Shown here piece by piece: positions 25,979 through 33,913 of a stretch of 64,000 bases of DNA; the first letter of the stretch is position 1, and the number at the start of each line of letters is the position of its first letter. This DNA comes from CALMEC01 sp964628685 (lineage in GTDB: Bacteria > Actinomycetota > Thermoleophilia > Miltoncostaeales > Miltoncostaeaceae): positions 62,001 to 126,000 of the forward strand of contig CAZVNM010000004.1 of NCBI GenBank assembly GCA_964628685.1. Reading direction: 5' to 3'. A program made the translations under genes and the position numbers. The notes under the pieces were generated by a model. That model made no database searches and was not told where the DNA came from. It was given only the letters and a program-made list of their open reading frames with translations.

Positions 25979-26848
25979 TTGGTCACGACAACGACACCCA
26001 CCGTCATCCGCACCGTCCGCGAACTCCGCGAGACGATCGCCGCGCTCCGCGAGGAGGGACGGCGGATCGGGTTCGTGCCGACCATGGGCGCCTTCCATGA
26101 GGGTCACCTGTCGCTGATGCGTCTCGCCGGCGAGGGCGACCACGTCGTCGTGGTCAGCCTGTTCGTCAACCCCACGCAGTTCGCACCCACCGAGGACCTC
26201 GCCGCGTATCCCCGCGACGAGGCCCGTGACATGGCGATGGCCGGCGGCGCGGGTGTGGACTACGTGTTCGCGCCCGACGTGACCGAGGTCTATCCGGACG
26301 GGTTCGGCACCACGGTGTCGGTGTCCGGTCCCACCGGGATCCTGGAGGGCGCCTCACGCCCGGATCACTTCTCCGGTGTGGCGACCGTCGTCGCGAAGCT
26401 GCTCAACATGGTCCGCCCCGACCGTGTGGTCTTCGGCCAGAAGGACGCCCAGCAGGTCGCCGTCGTCCGCCGGCTCATGATCGACCTGGACTTCGACGAC
26501 GTCGAGCTCGTCATCGGTCCGATCGTCCGCGAGGACGACGGTCTCGCCATGTCGAGCCGCAACGCCTACCTCAACCCCGACGAGCGTCGCGCCGCCACGG
26601 TGCTCCGCCGGGCCCTCGACATGGCGGAGGCCGCCTTCGACGGCGGCGAGCGGCACCCCCACGCTCTGGAGGCCATCGCCATGGCCACCCTGCGCGAGGA
26701 GCCCGCCTGCGAGCCGGAGTACGCCGCGATGGTCGACCCGGACCGTTTCACCCTGCTCGACACCCAGATCCAGGGTCCCGCCCTCCTGTGCCTGGCGGCA
26801 CGGGTGGGACCCGCCCGCCTCATCGACAACGCCACCCTCACCGCCTGA
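25979..26848 (+). CDS. panC: Pantothenate synthetase
   Basis: The 289-residue enzyme joins pantoate and beta-alanine using ATP. The nucleotidyltransferase motif PTMGAFHEGHLSLM holds the HxGH site near residue 35. FVNPTQFAPTEDLAAYPRD binds pantoate, FGQKDAQQVAVVRRLMIDL lies near 155, and LAMSSRNAYL near 185 is the KMSKS-like loop. The start is TTG at 25979, with GGGAG about 8 bases upstream. It heads panC-panD-panB: panD follows after 13 bases, so the pathway is complete apart from ketopantoate reductase. Confidence 0.95.
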   Translation: MVTTTTPTVIRTVRELRETIAALREEGRRIGFVPTMGAFHEGHLSLMRLAGEGDHVVVVSLFVNPTQFAPTEDLAAYPRDEARDMAMAGGAGVDYVFAPDVTEVYPDGFGTTVSVSGPTGILEGASRPDHFSGVATVVAKLLNMVRPDRVVFGQKDAQQVAVVRRLMIDLDFDDVELVIGPIVREDDGLAMSSRNAYLNPDERRAATVLRRALDMAEAAFDGGERHPHALEAIAMATLREEPACEPEYAAMVDPDRFTLLDTQIQGPALLCLAARVGPARLIDNATLTA

Positions 26849-26861
26849 CGGAGGACCCGAC

Positions 26862-27275
26862 GTGATCTCCCCCCGCACCCGTCGCATGCTCAAGAGCAAG
26901 ATCCACCGCGCGACCGTCACCGATGCCGACCTCAACTACGTGGGCAGCATCACGATCGACACCGATCTGCTCGCGCTCGCGGACATTCAGCCGTACGAGC
27001 AGGTCTTCATCGTCAACATCAACACCGGCGCCCGCTTCGAGACCTACGCCATTGAAGGACGCGCCGGTGAGGGCGACATGTGTCTCAACGGCGCCGCCGC
27101 CCGCCTGGCGCAGCCCGGCGACCTCATCATCGTGATGACCTACGCCGAGTACGCCGAGTCCGACCTCGAAAACTACGAGCCGCAGGTCGTCCACGTGGAC
27201 GAGCGCAACCGCCCGATCGGGCAGACCAACGAGATCCTGGCAACCGTTCCCGCCGAATGGGAGGGCGTCTCATGA
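26862..27275 (+). CDS. panD: Aspartate 1-decarboxylase
   Basis: The 137-residue proenzyme makes beta-alanine from aspartate. It self-cleaves at Gly28-Ser29 in NYVGSITID, and the new Ser becomes the pyruvoyl cofactor. RMLKSKIHRATVTDADL and NTGARFETY are typical. Compared with the E. coli enzyme it has a short N-terminal extension (cleavage normally at residue 24/25). The GTG start is preceded by GGAGGA. Its stop overlaps the panB start as ATGA. With panC and panB it forms the coenzyme A precursor operon. Confidence 0.95.
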   Translation: MISPRTRRMLKSKIHRATVTDADLNYVGSITIDTDLLALADIQPYEQVFIVNINTGARFETYAIEGRAGEGDMCLNGAAARLAQPGDLIIVMTYAEYAESDLENYEPQVVHVDERNRPIGQTNEILATVPAEWEGVS

Positions 27276-28063
27276 TCACCGCAGCCGACATCCGCGCCAC
27301 CAAGGGTGTGCGTCGCATCGCGATGCTCACCGCATACGACTACCCCACCGCCTTCGCCCTGGACCAGGTCGGCCTCGACCTCATCCTCGTGGGCGACTCG
27401 CTCGCCATGGTGGAGCTGGGCTTCCCCAACACGCGCGAGGCCACCGTCGAGATGATGTGCCACCACGTGCGCGCGGTCCGCACCGGCGCCGTCACCACCC
27501 ACGTTGTGGGCGACATGCCGTACGGGAGCGACGAGACGCCCGAGCAGGCGGTCGCCACCGCCCGCGCGCTCGTCGAGGCGGGCGCCGACAGCGTCAAGCT
27601 GGAGGGTCCCAAGGTCGACGCCGTGCGGGCCATCATCGCCGCCGGCATCCCGGTCATGGGGCACGTGGGACTGCTGCCCCAGACCGCCGAGGTCTTCCGC
27701 AAGGAGGGCAAGACACCCGAGGAGGCCGCCCGCATCACCCGTGAGGCGCAGGCCCTGGCCGAGGCCGGCTGCTACGCGATCGTCATCGAGGCGGTGCCGG
27801 CCGACCTCGCCACCGACATCACGGCCGCCGTCGACGTGCCGACCATCGGGATCGCCGCGGGGGCGCAGACCGACGGTCAGGTGCTCGTGTCGACCGACCT
27901 CATCGGTCAGCTGCCCTTCGCGCCGCCGTTCGTGACGCCGAAGGCCAACGTCTTCCAGGTCGTGCAGGAGGCCGCGCGCGAGTACGTCGCCGACGTCATG
28001 AGCGCAGGCGAGCCCGTGGCGACCGGTGCCGACGACGTGGACGGCGTCATCTACGGAAGCTGA
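27272..28063 (+). CDS. panB: 3-methyl-2-oxobutanoate hydroxymethyltransferase
   Basis: The 263-residue TIM-barrel enzyme adds a hydroxymethyl group from methylene-tetrahydrofolate to ketoisovalerate. The Mg-binding and substrate motifs are present: AYDYPTA, ILVGDSLAMVELG, GDMPYGSDETPEQAV, and the catalytic Glu in AIVIEAVPADLA near residue 180. GIAAGAQTDGQVLVSTDLIG is the C-terminal signature. The ATG overlaps the panD stop. A 13-bp hairpin terminator follows the stop by 8 bases, closing the operon. Confidence 0.95.
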   Translation: MITAADIRATKGVRRIAMLTAYDYPTAFALDQVGLDLILVGDSLAMVELGFPNTREATVEMMCHHVRAVRTGAVTTHVVGDMPYGSDETPEQAVATARALVEAGADSVKLEGPKVDAVRAIIAAGIPVMGHVGLLPQTAEVFRKEGKTPEEAARITREAQALAEAGCYAIVIEAVPADLATDITAAVDVPTIGIAAGAQTDGQVLVSTDLIGQLPFAPPFVTPKANVFQVVQEAAREYVADVMSAGEPVATGADDVDGVIYGS

Positions 28064-28071
28064 CCTCCCCC

Positions 28072-28102
28072 GGTCGGCGCCCGCGCGGGGCGGGCGCCGA
28101 CC
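28072..28102 (+). terminator. Terminator of the panCDB operon
   Basis: GGTCGGCGCCCGC and its exact complement form a 13-bp stem around GCGGG, 8 bases after the panB stop. The rest of the spacer (28103-28391) shows no gene or clear motif. Confidence 0.8.
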
Positions 28103-28391
28103 AGGAGCGGGACCGTCCGACCGACGTCCGCGGCCGAGCCCGCGGCGACGATGCCCCGGTCGACGAGGTCTTGGACCGCACTGCGACGCCCATGTGTCGT
28201 GCGAGGCACGACGAACCGTCACGTCTCCGCAGCGCGGATCGTTTCTCGGCGGCGGTCACACCCCGGTCCAGGGCCGAGACACTCACCGGTACTGAGGGGC
28301 GACGGGGACTCGTCGGGATCCTGGTGGCGCCAACGGCGCGTCGCCTGGTTGCCGGTTCGGGGGGATCCTCCCGTCACGCCGCCGCTGGTGG

Positions 28392-28877
28392 TCAGGGGTC
28401 CAGTAGGACTTCGTGTATGCCGCAGCGATTCGCTCGAAATCTCCGCAGTAGCTCGTTCCTCGGGATTCGCAGTTCACCGATTGCGAGGTCCGCCGCGAAC
28501 TGGGGCGACTTTCCGGGGCACTCGACCCGGAGCTGAAAGAGCTTGCCATCCACCTTTCGGTAGGCGCCAATCCCCCCGACACCGTCGAGGCCACCCCTGT
28601 GAGCGAACGCATTGGCGCTTCCGCCCATCGCGTACAGCTTCTCGATGTCCGCAACCATCTGGTCATCCGCGACGAACCCCGCATCGCACTGCATCGGCTG
28701 GTCCATGGGCCCGATGTCGGAGCAGCTGACGACCCACTCGACACCGGGGAACTCACGCTCCAGTGCCTGCCGGTTGCGCTTTTCGAGCCCGCCGGTGTCG
28801 CGGGAACAGCCGATCGTGACGAGAGCCGCGCCGGCCAGGGCCAACACCGCCAGGACACGTGTCCAGGCCGTCCGCAC
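28392..28877 (-). CDS. Predicted lipoprotein of unknown function
   Basis: With a GTG start at 28877 this is a 161-residue protein. Its signal peptide, MRTAWTRVLAVLALAGAALV, ends in the lipobox VTIGC near residue 24, so the mature protein is probably lipid-anchored outside the membrane. The mature part has a helical EREFPGVEWVVSCSD region, two further Cys, and a beta-rich C-terminus; I know no family. No Shine-Dalgarno supports any start. An in-frame ATG at 28982 would add 35 residues with no signal-like character. It is convergent with panB and divergent from the DUF1801 gene. Confidence 0.65.
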   Translation of the reverse strand: MRTAWTRVLAVLALAGAALVTIGCSRDTGGLEKRNRQALEREFPGVEWVVSCSDIGPMDQPMQCDAGFVADDQMVADIEKLYAMGGSANAFAHRGGLDGVGGIGAYRKVDGKLFQLRVECPGKSPQFAADLAIGELRIPRNELLRRFRANRCGIHEVLLDP

Positions 28878-29043
28878 GAAAGGATTGCCTGTGGGGGTCG
28901 CGATGCCGATTGGTGCCTCCCGTGGTTCGTGACGCACACCACGGTACGGATCCGCCGTGGCGCCCGAGTATGGAATCCGCATGAGTTCGTGGCGGTCGTC
29001 GCGGCCCGATCGCCGTTTCCCCGCATGGCGAGCACCGGAGGCC

Positions 29044-29101
29044 GAGGACGGTGAACGGGGCGCCACGTTCAATTGAACGTCGTCAGCCGTTCCATTGAAC
29101 G
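29044..29101. repeat. 22-bp-phased palindrome cluster 3
   Basis: CGTTCAATTGAACG at 29066-29079 and CGTTCCATTGAACG at 29088-29101 are exactly 22 bases apart with linker TCGTCAGC. A half-degenerate copy ending GGTGAACG lies 22 bases upstream (29044-29057). Confidence 0.78.
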
Positions 29102-29147
29102 CTCTGGGCGCCGCGCGCACCGGTCTCACCCGTGGCAGACTCCCGGC

Positions 29148-29489
29148 GTGGGCGACCTGAACGCACTTGAGCGCCGGCTCTGGTCGGTCATCGACGGACA
29201 CCGCGACGGCCTCGTCGACGCCACCATCTACGGCATGCCCGCGATCGCCTGGCCCGATGTGGCCAAGCACGACTACCTGGTCGCCGTGAAGGCCAGCGCA
29301 AAGAAGGTGAGCCTCTACATCCGCAGGCTCGAGGACACGCCCGAGGTGCTCGACGAGTGGCCGGCGCTGAAGCGGCTGCACACCGGCAAGGTGACCCTCG
29401 CGTTCACGCAGTTGGACGACGATCTGTGCGCCGACCTGGATGCGCTCCTTGGGCGACTGCACCGCGAGTACGTGGCCGCGCACGCCTGA
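29148..29489 (+). CDS. DUF1801-like small protein
   Basis: The 113-residue soluble protein has the DUF1801/YdhG-like pattern: ATIYGMPAIAW near residue 25, YLVAVKASAKKVSLYI near 45, a GKVTLAFTQLDD stretch, and a final helix. Members have an iron-chaperone-like fold but no settled role. I chose GTG 29148 (MGDLNALERR) because CAGACT lies 6 bases before it, the leaderless pattern. The longer ATG version would translate the upstream palindrome repeat. A 90-base spacer separates it from the sigma-factor operon. Confidence 0.72.
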   Translation: MGDLNALERRLWSVIDGHRDGLVDATIYGMPAIAWPDVAKHDYLVAVKASAKKVSLYIRRLEDTPEVLDEWPALKRLHTGKVTLAFTQLDDDLCADLDALLGRLHREYVAAHA

Positions 29490-29579
29490 CCGCCCCGTGC
29501 GGCAACCCCGGCCGCCGGTCACACACCGCGGATCCGCGGACATACCCCGGTTAGAGGCTCCATCCGACGAGGCACGCCG

Positions 29580-30638
29580 ATGACCACACCTGAACACCAC
29601 GACCCACTCGACGCCCGGCTCGCGGCGATGGCCCCACCGCGCTCCGATGACCGGCTGCGCGCCGCCTGCCGCGACGTGGCGGCCGAGGTCGTGGCCGCGT
29701 CCCGCGGCCCGCGGATGCCGGGCATCGGTCAGGTCGCCGTCGTCGCCCTCGCCCTGGGCGCCCTCGCACTCGGGTTGGTGACGGCGATCCGGGTGGTCGG
29801 GCCCGGGGACGCCCCGACGGCGTCGACGGGTCCGACCGCGTCGCCAGGCGCAGCGCCGACCCTTCCGGGCGGGAAGGCCGCCTACACGGTCACGGCCCTG
29901 AACGGCGCCGGCATCAACGGGGTCGCCGCTCGCCTGACGCCGGAGATCGCGGCCCTCGGCTACGCCGTCACCGATCCCGGCAACGCCATGGCCTATTCGC
30001 CGGACTCGTTCGTGATGTTCGCACCGGGGCGTGAGGATGTGGCGGCGAACCTGGCGCACGACCTCGACATCAGACGCATCCGCCCCGCGGACCTCCCGCA
30101 GACCCCGGTGTACGAGGGCGTCGACGCGTTCGTCGTGGTCGGCCGCGACGGCCTGGGCCAGCGGTACATCACGCCGAAGCCGGCGGACCGGCGCACGCGT
30201 GACGCGTGTTCGCCGGGGTTCGAGCGGTGGGTCCTCACCCTCCGTCCGGCCGACCGCACCATCCCGGCCGGCCTCACCTGGTCACGCGTCGCGCACATGA
30301 TCGCCGGGTCCCACGCACGCGGATGTCAGACCGCCGCTCGGCCGATCGTGGCCGACGACGTGCGCCGCGAGTTCGAGTTCGCCGCCAACAACGCGTGGGC
30401 GGTGGCCTATGTGCGGGCGGCCGATCGGGGTGACCGGCGGGCGCGGGAGCGGGCCGTCAGCGGCCTCGTGCTCGGCGTCGCACGGCCCGCGGTTCTCCGT
30501 GGGTACGCCGACGCTCCCGACATCCTCGATCGTCGTCTGGCCCGGGCGGCCCAGGACGGCGACACCGCGTTCATCCGCGGGCATGTCACGACGACCGTGA
30601 AGCCCGCACAGAACCGTTGGCTGGACGCGGTGCGATGA
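29580..30638 (+). CDS. Membrane regulator-like protein with LytR_C and unknown C-terminal domain
   Basis: This is a 352-residue single-pass protein. Residues 1-47 are cytoplasmic, with no Zn anti-sigma Cys/His motif. A membrane segment lies near 50-72 (VAVVALALGALALGLVTAI). A Pro/Thr/Ser linker leads to a LytR_C-like domain (about 97-170, YTVTALNGAGINGVAARLTP). The last 150 residues have DRTIPAGLTW and AWAVAYVRAADRGD, which recur in the protein at 32638-33339. I do not know this domain. The ECF sigma gene downstream overlaps the stop (ATGA), so this is probably its membrane partner or anti-sigma factor (inference). The partner-before-sigma order is the reverse of the common one. Confidence 0.7.
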   Translation: MTTPEHHDPLDARLAAMAPPRSDDRLRAACRDVAAEVVAASRGPRMPGIGQVAVVALALGALALGLVTAIRVVGPGDAPTASTGPTASPGAAPTLPGGKAAYTVTALNGAGINGVAARLTPEIAALGYAVTDPGNAMAYSPDSFVMFAPGREDVAANLAHDLDIRRIRPADLPQTPVYEGVDAFVVVGRDGLGQRYITPKPADRRTRDACSPGFERWVLTLRPADRTIPAGLTWSRVAHMIAGSHARGCQTAARPIVADDVRREFEFAANNAWAVAYVRAADRGDRRARERAVSGLVLGVARPAVLRGYADAPDILDRRLARAAQDGDTAFIRGHVTTTVKPAQNRWLDAVR

Positions 30639-31141
30639 GGCGCGACGCCGAACGGCTCGATCGCCTGGTCCGCGATCACGGCACGCGGGTGGCGCGGTAC
30701 CTCGCCCGGCGCGCGTCCGATCCGGAGGACGCCGCCGACGTCTTCCAGGCGACGATGACGGTGGCGTGGCGGAAGATCCGCACGATCCCGGCCGATGACG
30801 ACCTCGCCGTCGCGTGGCTGATCGCGACGGCGCACCGCTGCCTCGCCAACCACCGACGCGCCGAGCGACGGCGCACCGAGGCGACCGAACGACTCGCCGC
30901 CGAGCTTGAACGCCATCCGGTGCGTCCGGATGACGACGTCGATCCGGATCTGACCGACGCGGTCGCGGCCCTCCCCGCCGATCAGCGGGAGGTGATCGAG
31001 CTCGTCTACCGGGACGGGCTCACCGCCGAGCAGGCCGCGGTGATCGTGGGGATCGGCGCCGCGGCGTGCCGCAAGCGTCTGCAGCGGGCCCGTGACGCAC
31101 TGCGCAGCGCGCTCAGCGCACCGGCGACCGATCGGCACTGA
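30635..31141 (+). CDS. ECF-type RNA polymerase sigma factor
   Basis: The 168-residue protein has sigma-70 region 2 (DPEDAADVFQATMTVAWRK, about residues 28-48, the core-binding and -10 recognition part) and region 4 (LPADQREVIELVYRDG then TAEQAAVIVGIGAAACRKRL, about 110-150, the -35 helix-turn-helix). There is no region 1 or 3, as expected for group 4 (ECF) factors. The ATG overlaps the stop of the upstream membrane protein, so both are made together. The paralogue at 33336-33848 is similar throughout (CLANHRR and RKRLQRARD are shared). Confidence 0.9.
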   Translation: MRRDAERLDRLVRDHGTRVARYLARRASDPEDAADVFQATMTVAWRKIRTIPADDDLAVAWLIATAHRCLANHRRAERRRTEATERLAAELERHPVRPDDDVDPDLTDAVAALPADQREVIELVYRDGLTAEQAAVIVGIGAAACRKRLQRARDALRSALSAPATDRH

Positions 31142-31229
31142 CCCCGCCGGACTCCCCCGCCGCCGGACGCATCGGCAACGGCCGCGCAACAACGGCGTGA
31201 CGACTCTTCCCCGGAACCGTCACGCAACC

Positions 31230-31287
31230 GTCAACAGTGAACGGCGCACCACGGTCAATTGAACGTCGCCCGCCGCCCAATCGAACG
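31230..31287. repeat. 22-bp-phased palindrome cluster 4
   Basis: Three units stand at exact 22-base pitch: 31230-31243 (degenerate, GTCAACAGTGAACG), 31252-31265 (CGGTCAATTGAACG) and 31274-31287 (CGCCCAATCGAACG). The linkers are GCGCACCA and TCGCCCGC. Confidence 0.78.
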
Positions 31288-31545
31288 ATCCCCTCCCGAT
31301 GCCGCACCACCGACCATCGTGATCCCGACAGCGGCGAGGGCGAGCGTGATTCCGCTCGCCACGGTCCGCAGGGTGTTCCACAGCGCCAGCGGTCGGAGCA
31401 GTCCGGCCGGCCGGCCTTGTCGCCGCACCGGCGGAGGGTCCGACGACGGTCGGGTGTGGGCGCGTGGCTGGGACATCTGCAGCCTGGCGGCCACCTCACC
31501 GACGACGACCCAGTCGGGGTGACCGACTACGGTGACGCCACGCAA
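31255..31545 (-). CDS. Possible small single-span membrane protein
   Basis: This 96-codon frame has strongly G/C-ending codons for most of its length, like the real genes here, and encodes one hydrophobic segment (TVASGITLALAAVGITMVGG). The N-terminal part VGEVAARLQMSQPRAH looks helical. It starts with TTG (31545) or ATG (31476). The last ten codons and the stop are supplied by the palindrome repeats at 31252-31287, so the 3' end has been overwritten or has drifted. I know no family. If it is not a gene, the 437-base spacer 31142-31578 holds only repeats. Confidence 0.35.
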   Translation of the reverse strand: MRGVTVVGHPDWVVVGEVAARLQMSQPRAHTRPSSDPPPVRRQGRPAGLLRPLALWNTLRTVASGITLALAAVGITMVGGAASGGDRSIGRRATFN

Positions 31546-31587
31546 CCGTCCGTGTGACCGGACCGGCGGCCGTAGCGTATGACCGAC

Positions 31588-32253
31588 ATGAGGTCATCGA
31601 TATCTGACGCACCGACGCCGATCCGCTCGCCATGGCGCGCGGCGACCGTCATCCTGGCCGTGGTGACGACGGTGGCCGGCTGCGGCGGTGACGCCGACGG
31701 CCCCGCGGACCGACGCGTTTCGGCCACCGTGACAGGGTCTGGCGAGCAGGCGCTCTTGGCGGATCCCGACTTCATCGATGGCGCACGTGACATCGGGGTC
31801 CCCGTTGATGCGAGCGACCCGGAGGCCGTGGGTCGACGGCTGGGCACCCGCATGCGCGAACTCACGTTCGACCTCGGTCGCGTCGCGCCCGACGACCTGC
31901 GCCCCGGCCCGTATCGGGACGCGCTGATCGCCGCCGGAGCACTCACCCCCGCCGCGTTCGCCGCGCGGCACGACATGGCACCCGTCGTCGCATGCGGGCG
32001 CCTGGGGCGGGTTATCGCGCACCTCGACGTCCGCATCGACGAGGCTGCGAAACCGACTTCCACCATCGTCGACGGGGTCGTCGACGGCTTCGGGGATCTC
32101 GACCGTCCACCGCGACCCGCCAACCGCATCATGTCGATTCAGCAACACATCGGCGACCACATACCCGCGGGGAACGGGCTGCAGTGCCTGACCCCGTATC
32201 TGTCGGGGATTCGCACGGTCAGCACGACCCATCCGCCGACCGTTCGGCGGTGA
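31588..32253 (+). CDS. Predicted lipoprotein between the two sigma-factor operons
   Basis: The protein has 221 residues from ATG 31588 (or three more from ATG 31579). A signal segment (WRAATVILAVVTTV) ends in the lipobox VAGC near residue 32, so it is likely anchored outside the membrane. The mature part is soluble. It has a helical region with DPDFIDGARDIGVPVDASDP, a later VVACGRLGRVIAHLDV, and one Cys near the C-terminus. I know no family and see no similarity to the two membrane partners of the sigma factors. Its place between two paralogous sigma operons hints at a shared regulon or surface role (inference). Confidence 0.65.
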   Translation: MRSSISDAPTPIRSPWRAATVILAVVTTVAGCGGDADGPADRRVSATVTGSGEQALLADPDFIDGARDIGVPVDASDPEAVGRRLGTRMRELTFDLGRVAPDDLRPGPYRDALIAAGALTPAAFAARHDMAPVVACGRLGRVIAHLDVRIDEAAKPTSTIVDGVVDGFGDLDRPPRPANRIMSIQQHIGDHIPAGNGLQCLTPYLSGIRTVSTTHPPTVRR

Positions 32254-32300
32254 ACCCGCCCATAGCGCGACGGGCGTGGACGGCGATCCGCTGAACCGGT

Positions 32301-32500
32301 GTGTGGCCCCGTGGTCCCGCCGAGGTCGAGGGACTGGGTGAGGACGACTTCCCCGACGCCCTGCTCCACCGCGAGATCGCGTTCGACCCGTCACTCCACG
32401 CCACGGTCGTGACGGTGACCGTGCTCCGCCTGGGACCGGTGAGCCGTTTCGTGACCGTCTCGGCGAGCGGCATTGCCCGAGCCGCTGAAGGCGGATCGGC
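32301..32500 (+). other. Coding-like remnant in the spacer 32254-32637
   Basis: The plus frame from GTG 32301 shows about 60 codons with high G/C third positions (GLGEDDFPDALLHREIAFD, then VVTVTVLRLGPVSRFVTVS), then loses coding character. It runs out of frame into the next gene. It may be the remains of a gene. Nothing else is visible in this 384-base spacer apart from the GGAGG before 32638. Confidence 0.25.
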
Positions 32501-32637
32501 CACCCGCCCTTGCGTTCGTCAACTCATCTGGCGCAGCGGAGCCGGCGACGTCAATCAGGCGGCGGCGACCGATCATCCGGTCACAATCCACATGGGTGCG
32601 GACATCTCTTCGGTGCCAAACGGCCACGGAGGTCACC

Positions 32638-33339
32638 ATGCACGACGAACTCGACGAACTCATCCGCGCGGCAGCGCCCGCAAGGCCCCTCACCACCGCC
32701 GACTGCGTCTCGGTCGCACGCGCCGTGCGGGCCGAGGACCGCACGCGCCGCCGGCGACGGAGCATGGTCGTCGGACTCGCCGCATTGATCGTCACACCGG
32801 CGGTTGCCGTCGGCGGCCTGCGGATGATGGCGCACACCGGCGAGCAGGTGCCGGTGCTCCCGCGCATCGAGGGCCTCCCCGACCACGGGACGAGCGAGGC
32901 GATCAACGTCTGCGCGCCGGACGGACCGGCCGTGGTGGCCGAGTACGTCCCCACTGATCGGCCCCTTCCCCAGGGGGTCACCTGGACGGACATCCGACGC
33001 GTGGCCCTTCGCGAGTTCCGCGTGAGCTGCGCACAGGGTCCCTACCCGCAGGATGAGGCGTCGCTTCGCGCGCACTTCGCGTTCGCCGCGTTCGACGCCT
33101 GGAGCGTCGCCTACGTGCGGGCCAGCGACCGCGGCGACGCGACGGCGACGGCGACCGCCGCGACACACCTGCGCGAGGCGGCCGGCCTCCCCGCGGTCGC
33201 CGCGGTCATCGGCGACGACGCGCCCGACAACTGGTACGTGCGGATCGCGGATGCCGCGACGCGCGGACAGGTGGACGTGGTCCGCGAGGCCGCCACCAAC
33301 GCCCTCGCACAGTGGCCGCATCTCAGGGGGATCCGATGA
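32638..33339 (+). CDS. Membrane regulator-like protein sharing the unknown C-terminal domain
   Basis: This is a 233-residue single-pass protein: a short cytoplasmic part (residues 1-40, DELDELIRAAAPARPL), a membrane segment near 42-63 (MVVGLAALIVTPAVAVGGL), and an outer domain. The outer domain carries DRPLPQGVTW and AWSVAYVRASDRGD, matching the C-terminal half of the protein at 29580-30638, with paired Cys in similar places. Unlike that paralogue it lacks the LytR_C domain. CACGGAGG precedes the ATG. The ECF sigma gene overlaps the stop (ATGA). It is likely the membrane partner of that sigma factor (inference). Confidence 0.7.
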   Translation: MHDELDELIRAAAPARPLTTADCVSVARAVRAEDRTRRRRRSMVVGLAALIVTPAVAVGGLRMMAHTGEQVPVLPRIEGLPDHGTSEAINVCAPDGPAVVAEYVPTDRPLPQGVTWTDIRRVALREFRVSCAQGPYPQDEASLRAHFAFAAFDAWSVAYVRASDRGDATATATAATHLREAAGLPAVAAVIGDDAPDNWYVRIADAATRGQVDVVREAATNALAQWPHLRGIR

Positions 33340-33848
33340 GCGCCGACGACGCCGCCCGTCACGACGAGTTGGCCCGCACCGTGGGGCCACGGGTCCTCGG
33401 CTACCTCATCCGCCGCACCGACGATCCGGACGACGCCGCCGACCTCCTGCAGACCGTCCTGCTGACCGCATGGCGCCGCCGCCGTGACCTGCCGGAGGAC
33501 CCCGATGCCGTGGTGGCGTGGTTCTTCGGCTGTGCCCGACGGTGCCTGGCGAACCATCGCCGCGGGTCGGTGCGACGATCGGAGGCCACCGCGGCGCTCG
33601 CCCGCAACCTCCCCGGTGATCACGTGGACCCCGACCTCTCCGAGGAGGTGCTCGCACTGCGCGCCGCGGTCGCGGATCTCCCCGACCCGCTCCGCGAGGT
33701 CGTCGAACTCGTCTACTGGGACGACCTCACCACCGATCAGGCGGCACGGACCCTCGGTGTCGCGCCGGCCACGGTGCGCAAACGGCTGCAGCGCGCCCGG
33801 GACGTGTTGCGCTCGTCGCTCGGTCAACAGGCGGTCGCCTCTGGCTGA
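33336..33848 (+). CDS. ECF-type RNA polymerase sigma factor (paralogue)
   Basis: The 170-residue protein has region 2 (DPDDAADLLQTVLLTAWRRRRD) and region 4 (LPDPLREVVELVYWDD, then TDQAARTLGVAPATVRKRLQRARD). It closely follows the layout of the sigma at 30635-31141, including CLANHRR between the domains. The ATG overlaps the stop of its membrane partner. Two such cassettes 2.2 kb apart indicate duplication. Palindrome arrays lie downstream of both. Confidence 0.9.
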   Translation: MSADDAARHDELARTVGPRVLGYLIRRTDDPDDAADLLQTVLLTAWRRRRDLPEDPDAVVAWFFGCARRCLANHRRGSVRRSEATAALARNLPGDHVDPDLSEEVLALRAAVADLPDPLREVVELVYWDDLTTDQAARTLGVAPATVRKRLQRARDVLRSSLGQQAVASG

Positions 33849-33913
33849 GCTGCTGGGCCGCTCACCACCTGATCGTTACCGGGCGGAGCCGCCACTCCGT
33901 CGTCCGCGCTCAA

